A DNA stretch of 64,000 nucleotides from Acidaminococcus hominis (GCF_021044795.1 NZ_JAJNOP010000002.1); one strand, 5' to 3'; numbered from the stretch's first letter, positions 42,922-51,143 are shown. Numbers and translations are program-made. The notes: generated by a model from the sequence alone, not told the origin.

Positions 42922-43179
42922 ATGGTTCAATTTACGTATACGATTCAAGATCCTCAGGGGATTCATGCAAGACCGGCAGGTCTTCTTGTGAAGGAAGCTG
43001 CTAAATTCCAGTCTAAGAGCACCATGACCGGCAACGGCAAAACCGGTGACCTGAAACGGATTTTCGCCGTTATGGGCCTTGGCATCAAAGCCGGCATGGA
43101 AGTGACCATCGCTGTGGAAGGTCCGGACGAAAAGGAAGCCGCCCACGCACTGGAAACCTGCATTCGTGCCAATCTCTAA
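42922..43179 (+). CDS. ptsH: Phosphocarrier protein HPr, Arg46 variant
   Basis: HPr passes phosphate from EI to EIIA. The 85-residue protein has phospho-His15 in GIHARPAG; placing this His at 15 confirms the start at 42922 (AAGGAG upstream) rather than three codons earlier. Aligned with Bacillus HPr, residue 46 (the Ser used by HPr kinase) is Arg (DLKRIFAVMGLG instead of NLKSIMGVMSLG), and Ser52 is Gly. HPr here can transfer phosphate but cannot be Ser46-phosphorylated for CcpA-type repression. Confidence 0.95.
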   Translation: MVQFTYTIQDPQGIHARPAGLLVKEAAKFQSKSTMTGNGKTGDLKRIFAVMGLGIKAGMEVTIAVEGPDEKEAAHALETCIRANL

Positions 43180-43192
43180 GGGGGTGCAGCCC

Positions 43193-44776
43193 ATGTTCTT
43201 AATCGAGGGAAAAGGCGCTTCGGAAGGTATTGCCGTAGGTCCTCTGCTGGTAAAACCCGCCAAGGCCCAAAGCTCCGCTTCTCCTATCAGCACCCTGGCG
43301 CCGGAGCAGGAAGTGGCCCGGTTTCAGGCCGCCCGGCAGCAGGTTCTGACCAATCTGGAAAAGCTGCGGGTGAAAGCCCAGGCGGAAGCCGGGGAAGAAG
43401 AAGCCGCCATTTTTGAAGTGCACCAACTGATGCTCCAGGATCCGGACCTGAACGATGCCTGCGAAGCCCTGATGGTCCAGGACCATCTGACTGCCGAAGC
43501 AGCCGCCCGGGAAGCCACGGCCCAATTTGCGGCCATGCTGGAATCCATGGACGACGAATATATGCAGGGACGGGCTGCGGACGTGCGGGATATCGGCGGC
43601 CAACTGGACGAACTGCTGACCAGTGGCAAGGATTGGACCAGCCTGCTGACCCGGCCGTCCATCATCTACGCCGATGACCTGACCCCCAGCGAAGGCAGCA
43701 GCAATTCCCATACCTCCATTTTGGCTCGGACTATGAAGATTCCGGCCATTGCCCACACCGGGCAGAACCTGACGGAGGAGCAGAATGGAATTTTGGCCGC
43801 CATGGACGGGGGCAGTGGCGCCCTGTTCCTGGAGCCTGACGAAGGCATTCTGAAAACCTTTAAGGAAAAGGCGGAAATCCTTTCCGGCAAGGCCCACGAG
43901 CTGGATCAGTTCCGGGGCCGGCCCACCATGACCGCCAGCGGCAAGGGCATCGCCCTGTACGCCAACGTAGGGGGACCGGAAGATATGCCCCTGGTCCGGG
44001 AAAACGATGCCGAAGGCGTTGGCCTGTTCCGCAGCGAATTCCTGTACCTGGGCCGGGATACCTTCCCCACGGAGGAAGAACTGTTCACTGCCTACCGGGA
44101 TGCGGCGGTGGCCATGGAAGGCCGCCGGCTGATTATCCGTACCCTGGATATCGGCGCTGACAAGAAGGCGGGCTATTTTGACCTGCCGGAAGAAGCCAAC
44201 CCTGCCCTGGGCTTCCGGGCCATCCGGATTTGCCTGAAACGGCCGGATATTTTCTACACCCAGCTGCGGGCCATTCTCCGGGCGTCTGCCTACGGCCAGG
44301 TAGCTGTCATGTTCCCCATGATTACCTCCGTGGACGAAGTCCAGGCCTCTAAGGAACTGCTGGAAGCAACGAAAATCAAACTGGCCCAGGAAGGGATTCC
44401 TTTTAACCCTGACCTGGAAGTGGGCGTCATGATTGGGACCCCTGCTGCAGCCCTGATCAGTGAAGACCTGGCGCCCCTGGTGGATTTCTTCAGCATTGGC
44501 ACCAACGACCTGGTGCAGTACACCCTGGCGGTGGACCGGCAGAACGCGGCCCTGGAAGACTTGGCCAATCCGGCCCATAAAGCCGTTTTAAAGCTGATCC
44601 AGGCCACCATCTACAACGGTCACAAAGCCGGCATCTGGGTGGGCATCTGCGGGGAAGCCGCAGCCAACCCCGACCTGATTCCGCTGTTTATCACCATGGG
44701 TGTGGACGAGCTGAGCATGGCTCCTGGCCGGATTCTTCCTGCCCGGAAACTGATCTGCTCCCTGACCGTTGAGTAG
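43193..44776 (+). CDS. ptsI: PTS enzyme I (phosphoenolpyruvate-protein phosphotransferase)
   Basis: EI takes phosphate from PEP and gives it to HPr. The 527-residue protein is shorter than the usual 570. The phospho-His is H173 in EGSSNSHTSILAR, where the common GG before it is replaced by SS. The PEP-binding domain has EGVGLFRSEFLYL, ALGFRAIRICL, AVMFPMITSVDE and VDFFSIGTNDLVQYTLAVDR. It starts 13 bases after ptsH (GGGGGTG upstream) and is followed closely by a kinase-fold gene. Confidence 0.96.
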   Translation: MFLIEGKGASEGIAVGPLLVKPAKAQSSASPISTLAPEQEVARFQAARQQVLTNLEKLRVKAQAEAGEEEAAIFEVHQLMLQDPDLNDACEALMVQDHLTAEAAAREATAQFAAMLESMDDEYMQGRAADVRDIGGQLDELLTSGKDWTSLLTRPSIIYADDLTPSEGSSNSHTSILARTMKIPAIAHTGQNLTEEQNGILAAMDGGSGALFLEPDEGILKTFKEKAEILSGKAHELDQFRGRPTMTASGKGIALYANVGGPEDMPLVRENDAEGVGLFRSEFLYLGRDTFPTEEELFTAYRDAAVAMEGRRLIIRTLDIGADKKAGYFDLPEEANPALGFRAIRICLKRPDIFYTQLRAILRASAYGQVAVMFPMITSVDEVQASKELLEATKIKLAQEGIPFNPDLEVGVMIGTPAAALISEDLAPLVDFFSIGTNDLVQYTLAVDRQNAALEDLANPAHKAVLKLIQATIYNGHKAGIWVGICGEAAANPDLIPLFITMGVDELSMAPGRILPARKLICSLTVE

Positions 44777-44787
44777 TGAGGCGCGGC

Positions 44788-45516
44788 ATGATCAATCTGG
44801 ATTTCAAGAAAGCCGTGGACCAGGCCATTGCCGCCCACAAGGATAAACGGGTGCTGTCCTTTTCTTATGAAGGACAGGACTACTTTATCAAACAAAAAAT
44901 TTCCAACCACCGGAATGCCTTTGCCAAACAAAGTGTGGAAGGCGCCTTCTGGTGCGAGGTTTATAAAATTATGACGGTGAACCAGTATTTTCCCCTGGCA
45001 CCGGAAATTGCCCTGCTGCAGGACGACTATTTCGTCATGAAGGCAGTGGGCAAGACCATGCAGGGCGTGGCCAAGGAAGCCCCCTGGCAGGACTGCCGGG
45101 ACCGGGCCTACAAACTGGCCGGCATTTCCCTGGCAAAACTCCACGAAGTGGGGCTGCACCACGGCCGGCCGGCACTCCGGGACATTGCCTACAATAAAGA
45201 AACGGATACCATTACCTTTCTGGATTGGGAAAATGAAAAGCGCTTCATCGAAGCAGACCCCCGGGTGCTGGACCTGATTCTGTTCGTCCACAGCTGCCTG
45301 AGAGAACATTGGCCGGACAACCATTTGCTAGATGAAGCCCTCAAGGGCTATACGGCCAGTCCTACCGGCCGGGAAATGGTGCGGGGTGCCAAAGCCCTGA
45401 TTAAAAGCCACCCCAAAGCTTTTTCCCTGTGCAAGAAACTCCGGGTCTTTGGCTGGCGGGACGTAACCAGCCTGGACGATACCCGGAAATACCTGGAAGA
45501 GATACCCCTGGCCTAG
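44788..45516 (+). CDS. Protein-kinase-fold phosphotransferase-like protein
   Basis: A 242-residue protein that looks like a small protein-kinase-like fold. YEGQDYFIKQK may hold the ATP-binding Lys, LAKLHEVGLHHGRPALRDIAYN resembles the catalytic loop (HGRPALRD), and TITFLDWENEKR the DFG-like metal site. The pattern is nearest to LPS-kinase/BUD32-like and aminoglycoside phosphotransferase families; no specific family is certain. It directly follows ptsI, so it belongs to the sugar operon. GAGGCGC precedes ATG. Its substrate could be a sugar, lipid or protein. Confidence 0.65.
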   Translation: MINLDFKKAVDQAIAAHKDKRVLSFSYEGQDYFIKQKISNHRNAFAKQSVEGAFWCEVYKIMTVNQYFPLAPEIALLQDDYFVMKAVGKTMQGVAKEAPWQDCRDRAYKLAGISLAKLHEVGLHHGRPALRDIAYNKETDTITFLDWENEKRFIEADPRVLDLILFVHSCLREHWPDNHLLDEALKGYTASPTGREMVRGAKALIKSHPKAFSLCKKLRVFGWRDVTSLDDTRKYLEEIPLA

Positions 45517-45535
45517 CCAGGAAAAGGAGAACCCT

Positions 45536-46240
45536 ATGCATTTTGGTGCACGGCTGGAAACAGTCGCCCGCAATATCCCGCCCTGCAGCAGCTTTGCCGA
45601 CATTGGTACGGATCATGCCTACCTGCCGGTGCTTCTGCTCCAGCAGTGCAAAATTGAAAAAGCCGTGGCCGGGGACGTGGTGCCCGGGCCCTGCGAGGCT
45701 GCCCGGAAAACCGTCCATAGCTTTGGCTTCACTGGCAAGCTTGACGTTCGCCTGGGCTCCGGCCTCACTGTGGTGCAGCCTGGGGAGTGCCAGGTGTTTG
45801 CCATCTGCGGCATGGGGGCGGGGACCATGGTCCAGATTTTGGACGAGTCCCCCCAGGTGTGGCAGCATCCCAGCTGCCAGGCTCTGGTACTCCAGCCCAT
45901 GAGCGACAGCGCCCTTTTGCGGCACTGGTGCGAGCAGCATGGCTGGGCCATAGCGCACGAAGACCTGGCCCAGGAAGGGGAGCGTCTGTACGAGATTCTG
46001 GTACTGAAACCCCAGCCCGGCTGGAAGTATCCCGGCACCTGCTATCTGGTGGGTCAGGACCTGGTTGACCAGCACCATCCCCTGCTGGAGCCCTTTGTGA
46101 CCCAGCTGCAGGACAAGTATCTCAAGCTGCTTGCCAGCATGGAAAAAAGCCCTCGGGCCATCCATACGCCCCAATACCGGGAATATCAAGAAACAGCAAA
46201 ACAATTGGAGGAGATTTTACGTGGAAACAACGGTAACTGA
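45536..46240 (+). CDS. trmK: tRNA (adenine22-N1)-methyltransferase
   Basis: TrmK methylates N1 of A22 in tRNA with S-adenosylmethionine. The 234-residue protein has the Rossmann motif SFADIGTDHAYLPV (motif I), AGDVVPGPCEAAR (motif II), FAICGMGAGTMVQIL and LVLQPMSD. Its C-terminus overlaps the nif3-like gene by 20 bases; this trmK-nif3 pair is common in Bacillota. AAGGAG precedes the ATG. Confidence 0.93.
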   Translation: MHFGARLETVARNIPPCSSFADIGTDHAYLPVLLLQQCKIEKAVAGDVVPGPCEAARKTVHSFGFTGKLDVRLGSGLTVVQPGECQVFAICGMGAGTMVQILDESPQVWQHPSCQALVLQPMSDSALLRHWCEQHGWAIAHEDLAQEGERLYEILVLKPQPGWKYPGTCYLVGQDLVDQHHPLLEPFVTQLQDKYLKLLASMEKSPRAIHTPQYREYQETAKQLEEILRGNNGN

Positions 46241-47015
46241 CATTTGTATTCTCATGAACGAATTGGCACCGGTCCATTATGCCGAAAGCTGGGATAACCC
46301 TGGCCTGCTCTTGGGTCACCTGCCTGCCCCTGTGCACAAGATTCTGGTTGCCCTGGACCTGATGCCCGAAGTGGCCGAACAAGCCATTGAAGAAGAAGTG
46401 GACCTGATTATCACCCACCATCCCTTCTACTTCCATCTGCCCAAAACCTTGGCGGTTACGGACACCAAAATGGAAGTACTGTACGAACTGATTAAACACG
46501 ATATCGCTGTATACGCTGCCCATACCAACCTGGATGCAGCCAAAGGCGGGGTTAACGACGTGCTGGCTGCCAAGCTGGGCCTGGAAGATGTCCAGGAAAT
46601 TCCCCGCAAGGACTGCCCCGAACAGGGCCTGGCCCGGATCGGCGTGCTGCCCCAGCCTATGGAACTGGCTGACTTTGTCGCCCTGGTGCGGGACAACCTG
46701 GGTGCCGAGCACCTGACCTTTGCCGGTGGGGACGAACCCGTCTTCAAGGTAGCCGTAGTAGGCGGCAGCGGCAGTGACTTCATGGAAGATGCCCTGGCAG
46801 CCGGCGCTGATACCCTGGTTACCGGCGATGTGAAGTACCACGTGGCCCAAAAGGCTGTAAACCTGGGCCTGAACATTGTCGACGGCACCCACCAGCTGAC
46901 GGAAATGCCCGTAATCGATGCCCTGGAAGAACGGCTGAAAGCCTGGGGCGCTGAAAACGACCGCCATTTTGAAGTCATCCGGGCTCACGAAGACCGGCTG
47001 CTTCAGAACGTGTAA
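46221..47015 (+). CDS. Nif3-like dinuclear metal-centre protein (YqfO type)
   Basis: A 264-residue Nif3-family protein. Metal motifs are LIITHHPFYFHLP (HH), YAAHTNLDAAKGG (His, Asp) and the C-terminal VDGTHQLTE with the YHVAQKAV helix. The family binds two metals; GTP cyclohydrolase-like activity has been suggested, but the role is unsettled. It lacks the PII-like insert of longer YqfO homologues. GTG at 46221 follows GGAGGAG; the gene overlaps trmK. Confidence 0.9.
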   Translation: METTVTDICILMNELAPVHYAESWDNPGLLLGHLPAPVHKILVALDLMPEVAEQAIEEEVDLIITHHPFYFHLPKTLAVTDTKMEVLYELIKHDIAVYAAHTNLDAAKGGVNDVLAAKLGLEDVQEIPRKDCPEQGLARIGVLPQPMELADFVALVRDNLGAEHLTFAGGDEPVFKVAVVGGSGSDFMEDALAAGADTLVTGDVKYHVAQKAVNLGLNIVDGTHQLTEMPVIDALEERLKAWGAENDRHFEVIRAHEDRLLQNV

Positions 47016-47026
47016 GGGGTGCGCCC

Positions 47027-47950
47027 ATGATTAAGGATCTGCAATTGGGAAATGCCATGGAACAGCCTTGTCTGGTCCGCCTGCAAAAGATTGGCACTTC
47101 CTCCAATGGCAAGGCCTATGCCAAGGGCGTGCTGGAAGACAACAGCGGCTCTGTTCCCTTTATCTGTTTTGAAGCCGGTCCCATCAGCCGGCTGCGGAGT
47201 CTGACCGCTCCGTCCCCCTGCCAAATCTCAGGGAAGGTGGATATCAACAAATATTCCAACCAGATGGGTCTTCAGGTCATCGTCCACGAGGCAGCCTCCG
47301 TGAGCCCCGATATGGACCTGTCCGTGCTGCTGCCCAGCGGGAATATCGACCTGGACCAGCTCACCCTGGAGCTAAAGACCTGGATGCGACGGATTCAGCA
47401 CCCGGGCCTGGAAAAACTGGTGCACACCATTCTTTCCGGGGATACCCTGACCCGTTTCCTGCGCAACCCAGCCGGTACCCGGCTGCACCACGCCTATGTG
47501 GGCGGTCTGCTGCACCACACGGTTTCCATGACCAAACTGGCTGCCGCCATGGGCAGCACCATTGGGGACGTGGATATGGACCTGATTATTGCCGGAGCCC
47601 TGCTCCACGACGTGGGCAAAATCCGGGAAATCTCTGGGGAAATTGGCTTCCCGTACACCACCGAAGGCCGCCTGATGGGGCACATCTCCATTGGCGCCAT
47701 GGCCGTGGACCGGGCCGCCCGGAAGATTCCGGAAATCAGCCCGGAGCTGCGCCAGAAGCTGCTCCACATTCTGCTTTCCCACCATGGAGATCAGGAAAAA
47801 GGTTCCCCGGTGCCCTGCGCCACCAAGGAAGCCTTCATTGTTCACTACGCAGACGAAGTGGATTCTGTAATGAATCAATTTCACCAAAAAGAACGCCCGG
47901 ACAGCTGGGAGTTCGACAAAATGTTACAGCGGTATCTGTACAAAGCTTGA
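47027..47950 (+). CDS. yhaM: 3'-5' exoribonuclease YhaM-like (OB + HD domain)
   Basis: A 307-residue protein with an N-terminal OB fold (about 1-95, nucleic-acid binding) and a C-terminal HD phosphohydrolase domain. HD motifs are LHHAYVGGLLHHTVSM, GALLHDVGKIRE and the late ILLSHHGDQEKG. YhaM trims 3' ends of RNA in a Mn-dependent way in Bacillus. GGGGTG precedes the ATG. Its last codons overlap the -35 of the rnpB promoter, so RNA trimming and RNase P lie side by side. Confidence 0.92.
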   Translation: MIKDLQLGNAMEQPCLVRLQKIGTSSNGKAYAKGVLEDNSGSVPFICFEAGPISRLRSLTAPSPCQISGKVDINKYSNQMGLQVIVHEAASVSPDMDLSVLLPSGNIDLDQLTLELKTWMRRIQHPGLEKLVHTILSGDTLTRFLRNPAGTRLHHAYVGGLLHHTVSMTKLAAAMGSTIGDVDMDLIIAGALLHDVGKIREISGEIGFPYTTEGRLMGHISIGAMAVDRAARKIPEISPELRQKLLHILLSHHGDQEKGSPVPCATKEAFIVHYADEVDSVMNQFHQKERPDSWEFDKMLQRYLYKA

Positions 47951-47975
47951 CGGAAATCGGTACCTATGGTACAGT
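47947..47975 (+). promoter_or_regulatory. rnpB promoter
   Basis: TTGACG (47947-47952, containing the yhaM stop TGA), 17 bases, TACAGT (47970-47975). The predicted RNA start is about eight bases downstream. Confidence 0.8.
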
Positions 47976-47983
47976 GTTCTAAT

Positions 47984-48320
47984 GTGAGTGTGAAAGATAA
48001 TCGCGGCAGCGTAACAGCTGATGAGGAAAGTCCGAGCTCCGCAGGGCAGAATGCTGGATAACGTCCAGTGGGGGCGACCCTAAGGAAAGTGCCACAGAAA
48101 ACAAACCGCCGGCTTGCCGGTAAGGATGAAACGGTGCGGTAAGAGCGCACCAGCAGTCAAGTGATTGGCTGGCTTGGTAAACCCCATTCGGAGCAAGACC
48201 AAATAGGGAAGGGATGAAGCGGCCCGCTGATCCTTCCGGGTGTGTCGCTTGAGCCTGCAGGCAACTGCAGGACTAGATAAATGATTATCACATACAGAAC
48301 TCGGCTTAGTGAGCACTCAC
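47984..48320 (+). ncRNA. rnpB: RNase P RNA, bacterial class A
   Basis: The catalytic RNA that makes mature tRNA 5' ends. The ends pair as P1 (GTGAGTG at 47984 with CACTCAC ending 48320). Conserved core pieces are present: GAGGAAAGTCCGAGCTCC near the 5' side, AAAGTGCCACAGAAA, AACGGTGCGGTAAGAGCGCACC, GTAAACCCCATTCGGAGCAAGACCA split over its usual position, and AGAACTCGGCTTA near the 3' end. Length about 337 bases. Confidence 0.97.
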
Positions 48321-48345
48321 ATCCTATTTTAAGGAGGTTATAACC

Positions 48346-48663
48346 ATGGAATTACTGCATATTGGTGATAAAGCTGGTTTTGATGTGCTGATCCAAAAAA
48401 GCGAGAAACCCGTGATGGTGGACTTTTGGGCTACCTGGTGCGGTCCTTGCCGGATGCTGGCTCCTGTAATCGAAGAATTGGCCAACGACTATCCTGAGGT
48501 CCAGGTTGCCAAACTGGACGTGGATCAGGTGCCGGAAGTGGCCCAGGAATTTGGCGTTTCCGCCATTCCTACCGTCATCGTCTTTAAAGGCGGCCAAACG
48601 GTGCAGCGCTTTGTTGGCGTACAGCCCAAGGAAGTCTTTGAACAGACCCTGAGAACTTTATAA
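48346..48663 (+). CDS. trxA: Thioredoxin
   Basis: A 105-residue thioredoxin with the redox pair in WATWCGPCRM (C32, C35), the buried Asp in VDFWA and the cis-Pro in SAIPTVIVF. It reduces protein disulfides in the cytoplasm. AAGGAGG lies just ahead of the ATG and only 25 bases separate it from the end of rnpB with no terminator, so it may be read from the rnpB promoter. Confidence 0.96.
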   Translation: MELLHIGDKAGFDVLIQKSEKPVMVDFWATWCGPCRMLAPVIEELANDYPEVQVAKLDVDQVPEVAQEFGVSAIPTVIVFKGGQTVQRFVGVQPKEVFEQTLRTL

Positions 48664-48724
48664 TTTGCAATAACGCGGCTGCCAACGGCAGCTGCACAAG
48701 GTATTCTAAAGGAGAAAGACAAGA

Positions 48725-49666
48725 ATGAAGAAGGTTTCCTTTGTAGTTCCGGTCTTTAACGAACAAGAGAATATCGGGGAATTCTACAGGCGCATTACGA
48801 AAGTAATGGCGCCTTTTCCTTATGACTACGAGCTTTTGTTCATTGACGATGGTTCCTCAGACCGGAGCCCCATTTTGCTCCAGGAACTGGTGGACAAGGA
48901 CTCCCATGTCCAAGCCTACCTGTTTGCCCGGAACTTTGGCCACCAGCTGGCTCTTACCTGCGGCCTGGACCATGCCTCCGGAGATGCGGTGATTTCTATG
49001 GACGGAGATCTGCAGCACCCGCCGGAAATGATTCCCCAGCTTCTGAAGCTATGGGAAGAAGGCTGGGAAATTGTCCAGACCGTACGCCTCACCACCGAAG
49101 ACGCCAGCTTTTTTAAGCGGTTTACCTCTAAGATGTACTACAAACTCATCAATACCATGTCCGAAGTCCGTATTACCCCCGGCGGCTCCGACTTCCGCCT
49201 GATGGACAAAAAGGCCGTACAGGCCTTCCGGCTCTACCGGGAGAGGGCCCGTTTTATTCGGGGCATGGTCAATAACCTGGGCTTTAAGGTCACCACCATT
49301 GATTTTGTGGCACCGCCCCGGTTTGCAGGACATTCCAAATTTAATCTGCGAAAAATGCTCCGCTTTGCCCTAGATGGTATCACTGGTTTCTCCCGTGTCC
49401 CTCTACGGTGGGCACTATATGCGGGACTGATTTTTGGCCTGGGTTCGCTGTTACTTTTGTTACACGTATTGTACGTAAAATACATTATTCAAGACGCTGT
49501 CCCTGGATGGACCACACTGGCCGCTGCAGAGTTCTTTTTAGGTGGTACAGAGCTCCTGGGCATCGGCATTGTAGGGGAATACGTGGGACGCATTTTTGAT
49601 GAAGTTAAACAAAGACCTCTATATATAGTTCGTGAACATCTAGTGAAAAATAAGGACAAAGAATAG
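48725..49666 (+). CDS. Membrane glycosyltransferase, GT2 (GtrB/DPM1-like)
   Basis: A 313-residue GT2 enzyme with a GT-A domain (FVVPVFNEQENIGEFY, LFIDDGSSD, VISMDGDLQHPPEM with the DGD metal site, GGSDFRLMD) and two C-terminal membrane helices (about 230-295) followed by a basic tail. Such enzymes move a sugar from a nucleotide onto polyprenyl phosphate for glycan or lipid modification. The acceptor is inferred. AAAGGAGAAAG precedes the ATG. Confidence 0.9.
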   Translation: MKKVSFVVPVFNEQENIGEFYRRITKVMAPFPYDYELLFIDDGSSDRSPILLQELVDKDSHVQAYLFARNFGHQLALTCGLDHASGDAVISMDGDLQHPPEMIPQLLKLWEEGWEIVQTVRLTTEDASFFKRFTSKMYYKLINTMSEVRITPGGSDFRLMDKKAVQAFRLYRERARFIRGMVNNLGFKVTTIDFVAPPRFAGHSKFNLRKMLRFALDGITGFSRVPLRWALYAGLIFGLGSLLLLLHVLYVKYIIQDAVPGWTTLAAAEFFLGGTELLGIGIVGEYVGRIFDEVKQRPLYIVREHLVKNKDKE

Positions 49667-49692
49667 ACAGTCCACGGCAGAATTGCTATAAT
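49664..49692 (+). promoter_or_regulatory. Promoter of the riboswitch-controlled hydrolase
   Basis: TAGACA (49664-49669), 17 bases, TATAAT (49687-49692); the -35 overlaps the glycosyltransferase stop codon. Confidence 0.75.
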
Positions 49693-49720
49693 GGAGTTCG
49701 GTGAAAACAACAGAATATAC

Positions 49721-49833
49721 AAAACGCCGAATCGTAGTGATACGAGCGGGGGAACCAAAGTGGGGTTAATTTCTTCGGAATAGGGTATCTCGACCCGCAC
49801 CCGGCAGCTAACCTCGTAGGCGAATCGAGAGGA
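49721..49833 (+). promoter_or_regulatory. c-di-AMP riboswitch (ydaO/yuaA type)
   Basis: The conserved blocks of the ydaO/yuaA element are all present in order: CGCCGAATC, GCGGGGGAACCAAAG, GGGGTTAAT, TAGGGTA, GACCCGCACCCGGCAGCTAACCTCGTAGGC. This RNA senses cyclic di-AMP and usually sits before cell-wall hydrolase and potassium genes. Here it lies directly before an NlpC/P60 hydrolase. I see no clear terminator, so regulation may act on translation. Confidence 0.92.
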
Positions 49834-49834
49834 T

Positions 49835-50557
49835 GTGTTTATCATTTTTAGGAGGATGATGCTGGGAGTGATGCTCGCAGCCACAACAATGGCCGTGGCA
49901 TTACCGGCGCAAAGCGTTTTTGCCAGTTACAATGTGGGTACATCAGGACCTGATGTAGCCGAGATTCAGAACGAGCTTTCCGACCTGGGCTATTATAATG
50001 GTATTCCCGACGGGGTGTATGGGGCCGATACGGCAGCCGCCGTTAAAAAATACCAGGCCAGCATGGGTTTGGAAGCTGACGGGGTGGTAGGCGATTACAC
50101 CTACTCCAAGCTGATGGGAAAACGGATGCCCTCCAGACGGTCTGACTACGGTGTCAGCCGGGGCTATGGTTATGGGTATGGTGCCAATACGGGCATGGTG
50201 CGGTCTTTGATTTCCACCGCCTATGATTACGTTGGCGTACCCTATGTATTCGGTGGTACGACCCCTTGGGGGTTTGACTGCTCCGGGTACACCCAGTACG
50301 TGTTCCGCCAAATCGGGGTGGATATCCCCAGAACGGCTGATGCACAGTACTACAGCTATCCGAAAGTTTCTGCCAGCAACCTGCAGCCGGGCGACCTGGT
50401 CTTCTTTGAGACCTACGAACCGGGGCCTTCCCACTGCGGCATTTATATTGGCAACGGACAAATGCTCCAAGCCGGAAGCAGTACGGGCGTGACAGTGTCC
50501 AATGTATTTTCCGGGTATTTCGGTGCCCGCTATATCGGAGCCTGCCGAGTCCTCTAA
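49835..50557 (+). CDS. Secreted NlpC/P60 peptidoglycan hydrolase with PG-binding domain
   Basis: A 240-residue cell-wall enzyme. It has a signal peptide (RR then a hydrophobic core, cleavage near QSVFA), a peptidoglycan-binding domain (about 33-93: VAEIQNELSDLGYY..DGVYG..VKKYQ), a Gly/Tyr/Ser linker and an NlpC/P60 domain with Cys149 in GFDCSGYTQ and His in PSHCGIYIGN. It cleaves D-Glu-mesoA2pm-type peptide bonds. The start is uncertain: the GTG at 49835 gives the best signal peptide but has GAGAGGA nearly touching it, while AGGAGG at 49850 is close to ATG codons at 49856 and 49859. It is controlled by the c-di-AMP riboswitch. Confidence 0.9.
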   Translation: MFIIFRRMMLGVMLAATTMAVALPAQSVFASYNVGTSGPDVAEIQNELSDLGYYNGIPDGVYGADTAAAVKKYQASMGLEADGVVGDYTYSKLMGKRMPSRRSDYGVSRGYGYGYGANTGMVRSLISTAYDYVGVPYVFGGTTPWGFDCSGYTQYVFRQIGVDIPRTADAQYYSYPKVSASNLQPGDLVFFETYEPGPSHCGIYIGNGQMLQAGSSTGVTVSNVFSGYFGARYIGACRVL

Positions 50558-50565
50558 AAGAACAC

Positions 50566-50621
50566 AAAGCAGTGTTTATTCATGAGATTGATCATAAATC
50601 CCTGAACAAACACTGCTTTTT
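50566..50621 (+). terminator. Terminator after the NlpC/P60 gene
   Basis: AAAGCAGTGTTT pairs with AAACACTGCTTT across a 30-base loop, followed by T. Confidence 0.82.
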
Positions 50622-50663
50622 CCTTTATTTTCCATTGTTTATAGAATGTTTATGAACGCAGGT

Positions 50664-50692
50664 TTGCGTCCCGTGGATAAATAGGCTATAAT
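50664..50692 (+). promoter_or_regulatory. Promoter of the DtxR-family gene
   Basis: TTGCGT (50664-50669), 17 bases, TATAAT (50687-50692). Confidence 0.75.
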
Positions 50693-50751
50693 ATTGGTAA
50701 TGCATAGAAGATTATCTATGTGCAATTCTTGACAAGAAATTAGGTGAAACC

Positions 50752-51129
50752 ATGGAAGTACATGAAGCAGCAGAAATGTATCTGGAAACCATCCTTGTAC
50801 TGAAGAATCGCCTGGGATTGGTGCGCTCCATTGACGTGGCCAACGAAATGGGCTATTCCAAACCTACCATCAGCATTGCTATGAAAAAATTTCGTCAAGA
50901 AGGTCTGGTTACGGTGGATGAATCCGGCTTTATCAATTTGACGGAAGCTGGACGTGATATTGCCGAGAGAATTTACGAAAGGCATCAGGTCCTGACCCAC
51001 ATTCTGGTGTCCCTGGGGGTATCCCAGGACCACGCAGAAGAAGATGCCTGTAAAATCGAACATGATATCAGCGATGAAACCTTTGCAGCCCTGAAGAAGG
51101 AATATTTACGGCTGAGGCAGAAAAAATAG
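50752..51129 (+). CDS. DtxR/MntR-family metal-dependent regulator
   Basis: A 125-residue winged-helix regulator with an N-terminal HTH (VRSIDVANEMGYSKPTISIAMKKFRQEGLV) and a dimer domain holding likely metal ligands (ERHQVLTHIL, EEDACKIEHDIS). Proteins of this family sense manganese or iron and control uptake. No transporter is adjacent, so its targets lie elsewhere. It lacks the SH3-like tail of DtxR. Own promoter and terminator. Confidence 0.92.
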   Translation: MEVHEAAEMYLETILVLKNRLGLVRSIDVANEMGYSKPTISIAMKKFRQEGLVTVDESGFINLTEAGRDIAERIYERHQVLTHILVSLGVSQDHAEEDACKIEHDISDETFAALKKEYLRLRQKK

Positions 51130-51143
51130 GCACAAGGAATGCG

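Noticed and set aside
43166..43193. Earlier in-frame start for ptsI inside the end of ptsH
   Set aside because: The ATG at 43193 has GGGGGTG just before it, and the family N-terminus starts there.
43199..44578. A 459-codon open frame on the minus strand across ptsI
   Set aside because: Antisense shadow of enzyme I; no start signals and no recognisable motif.
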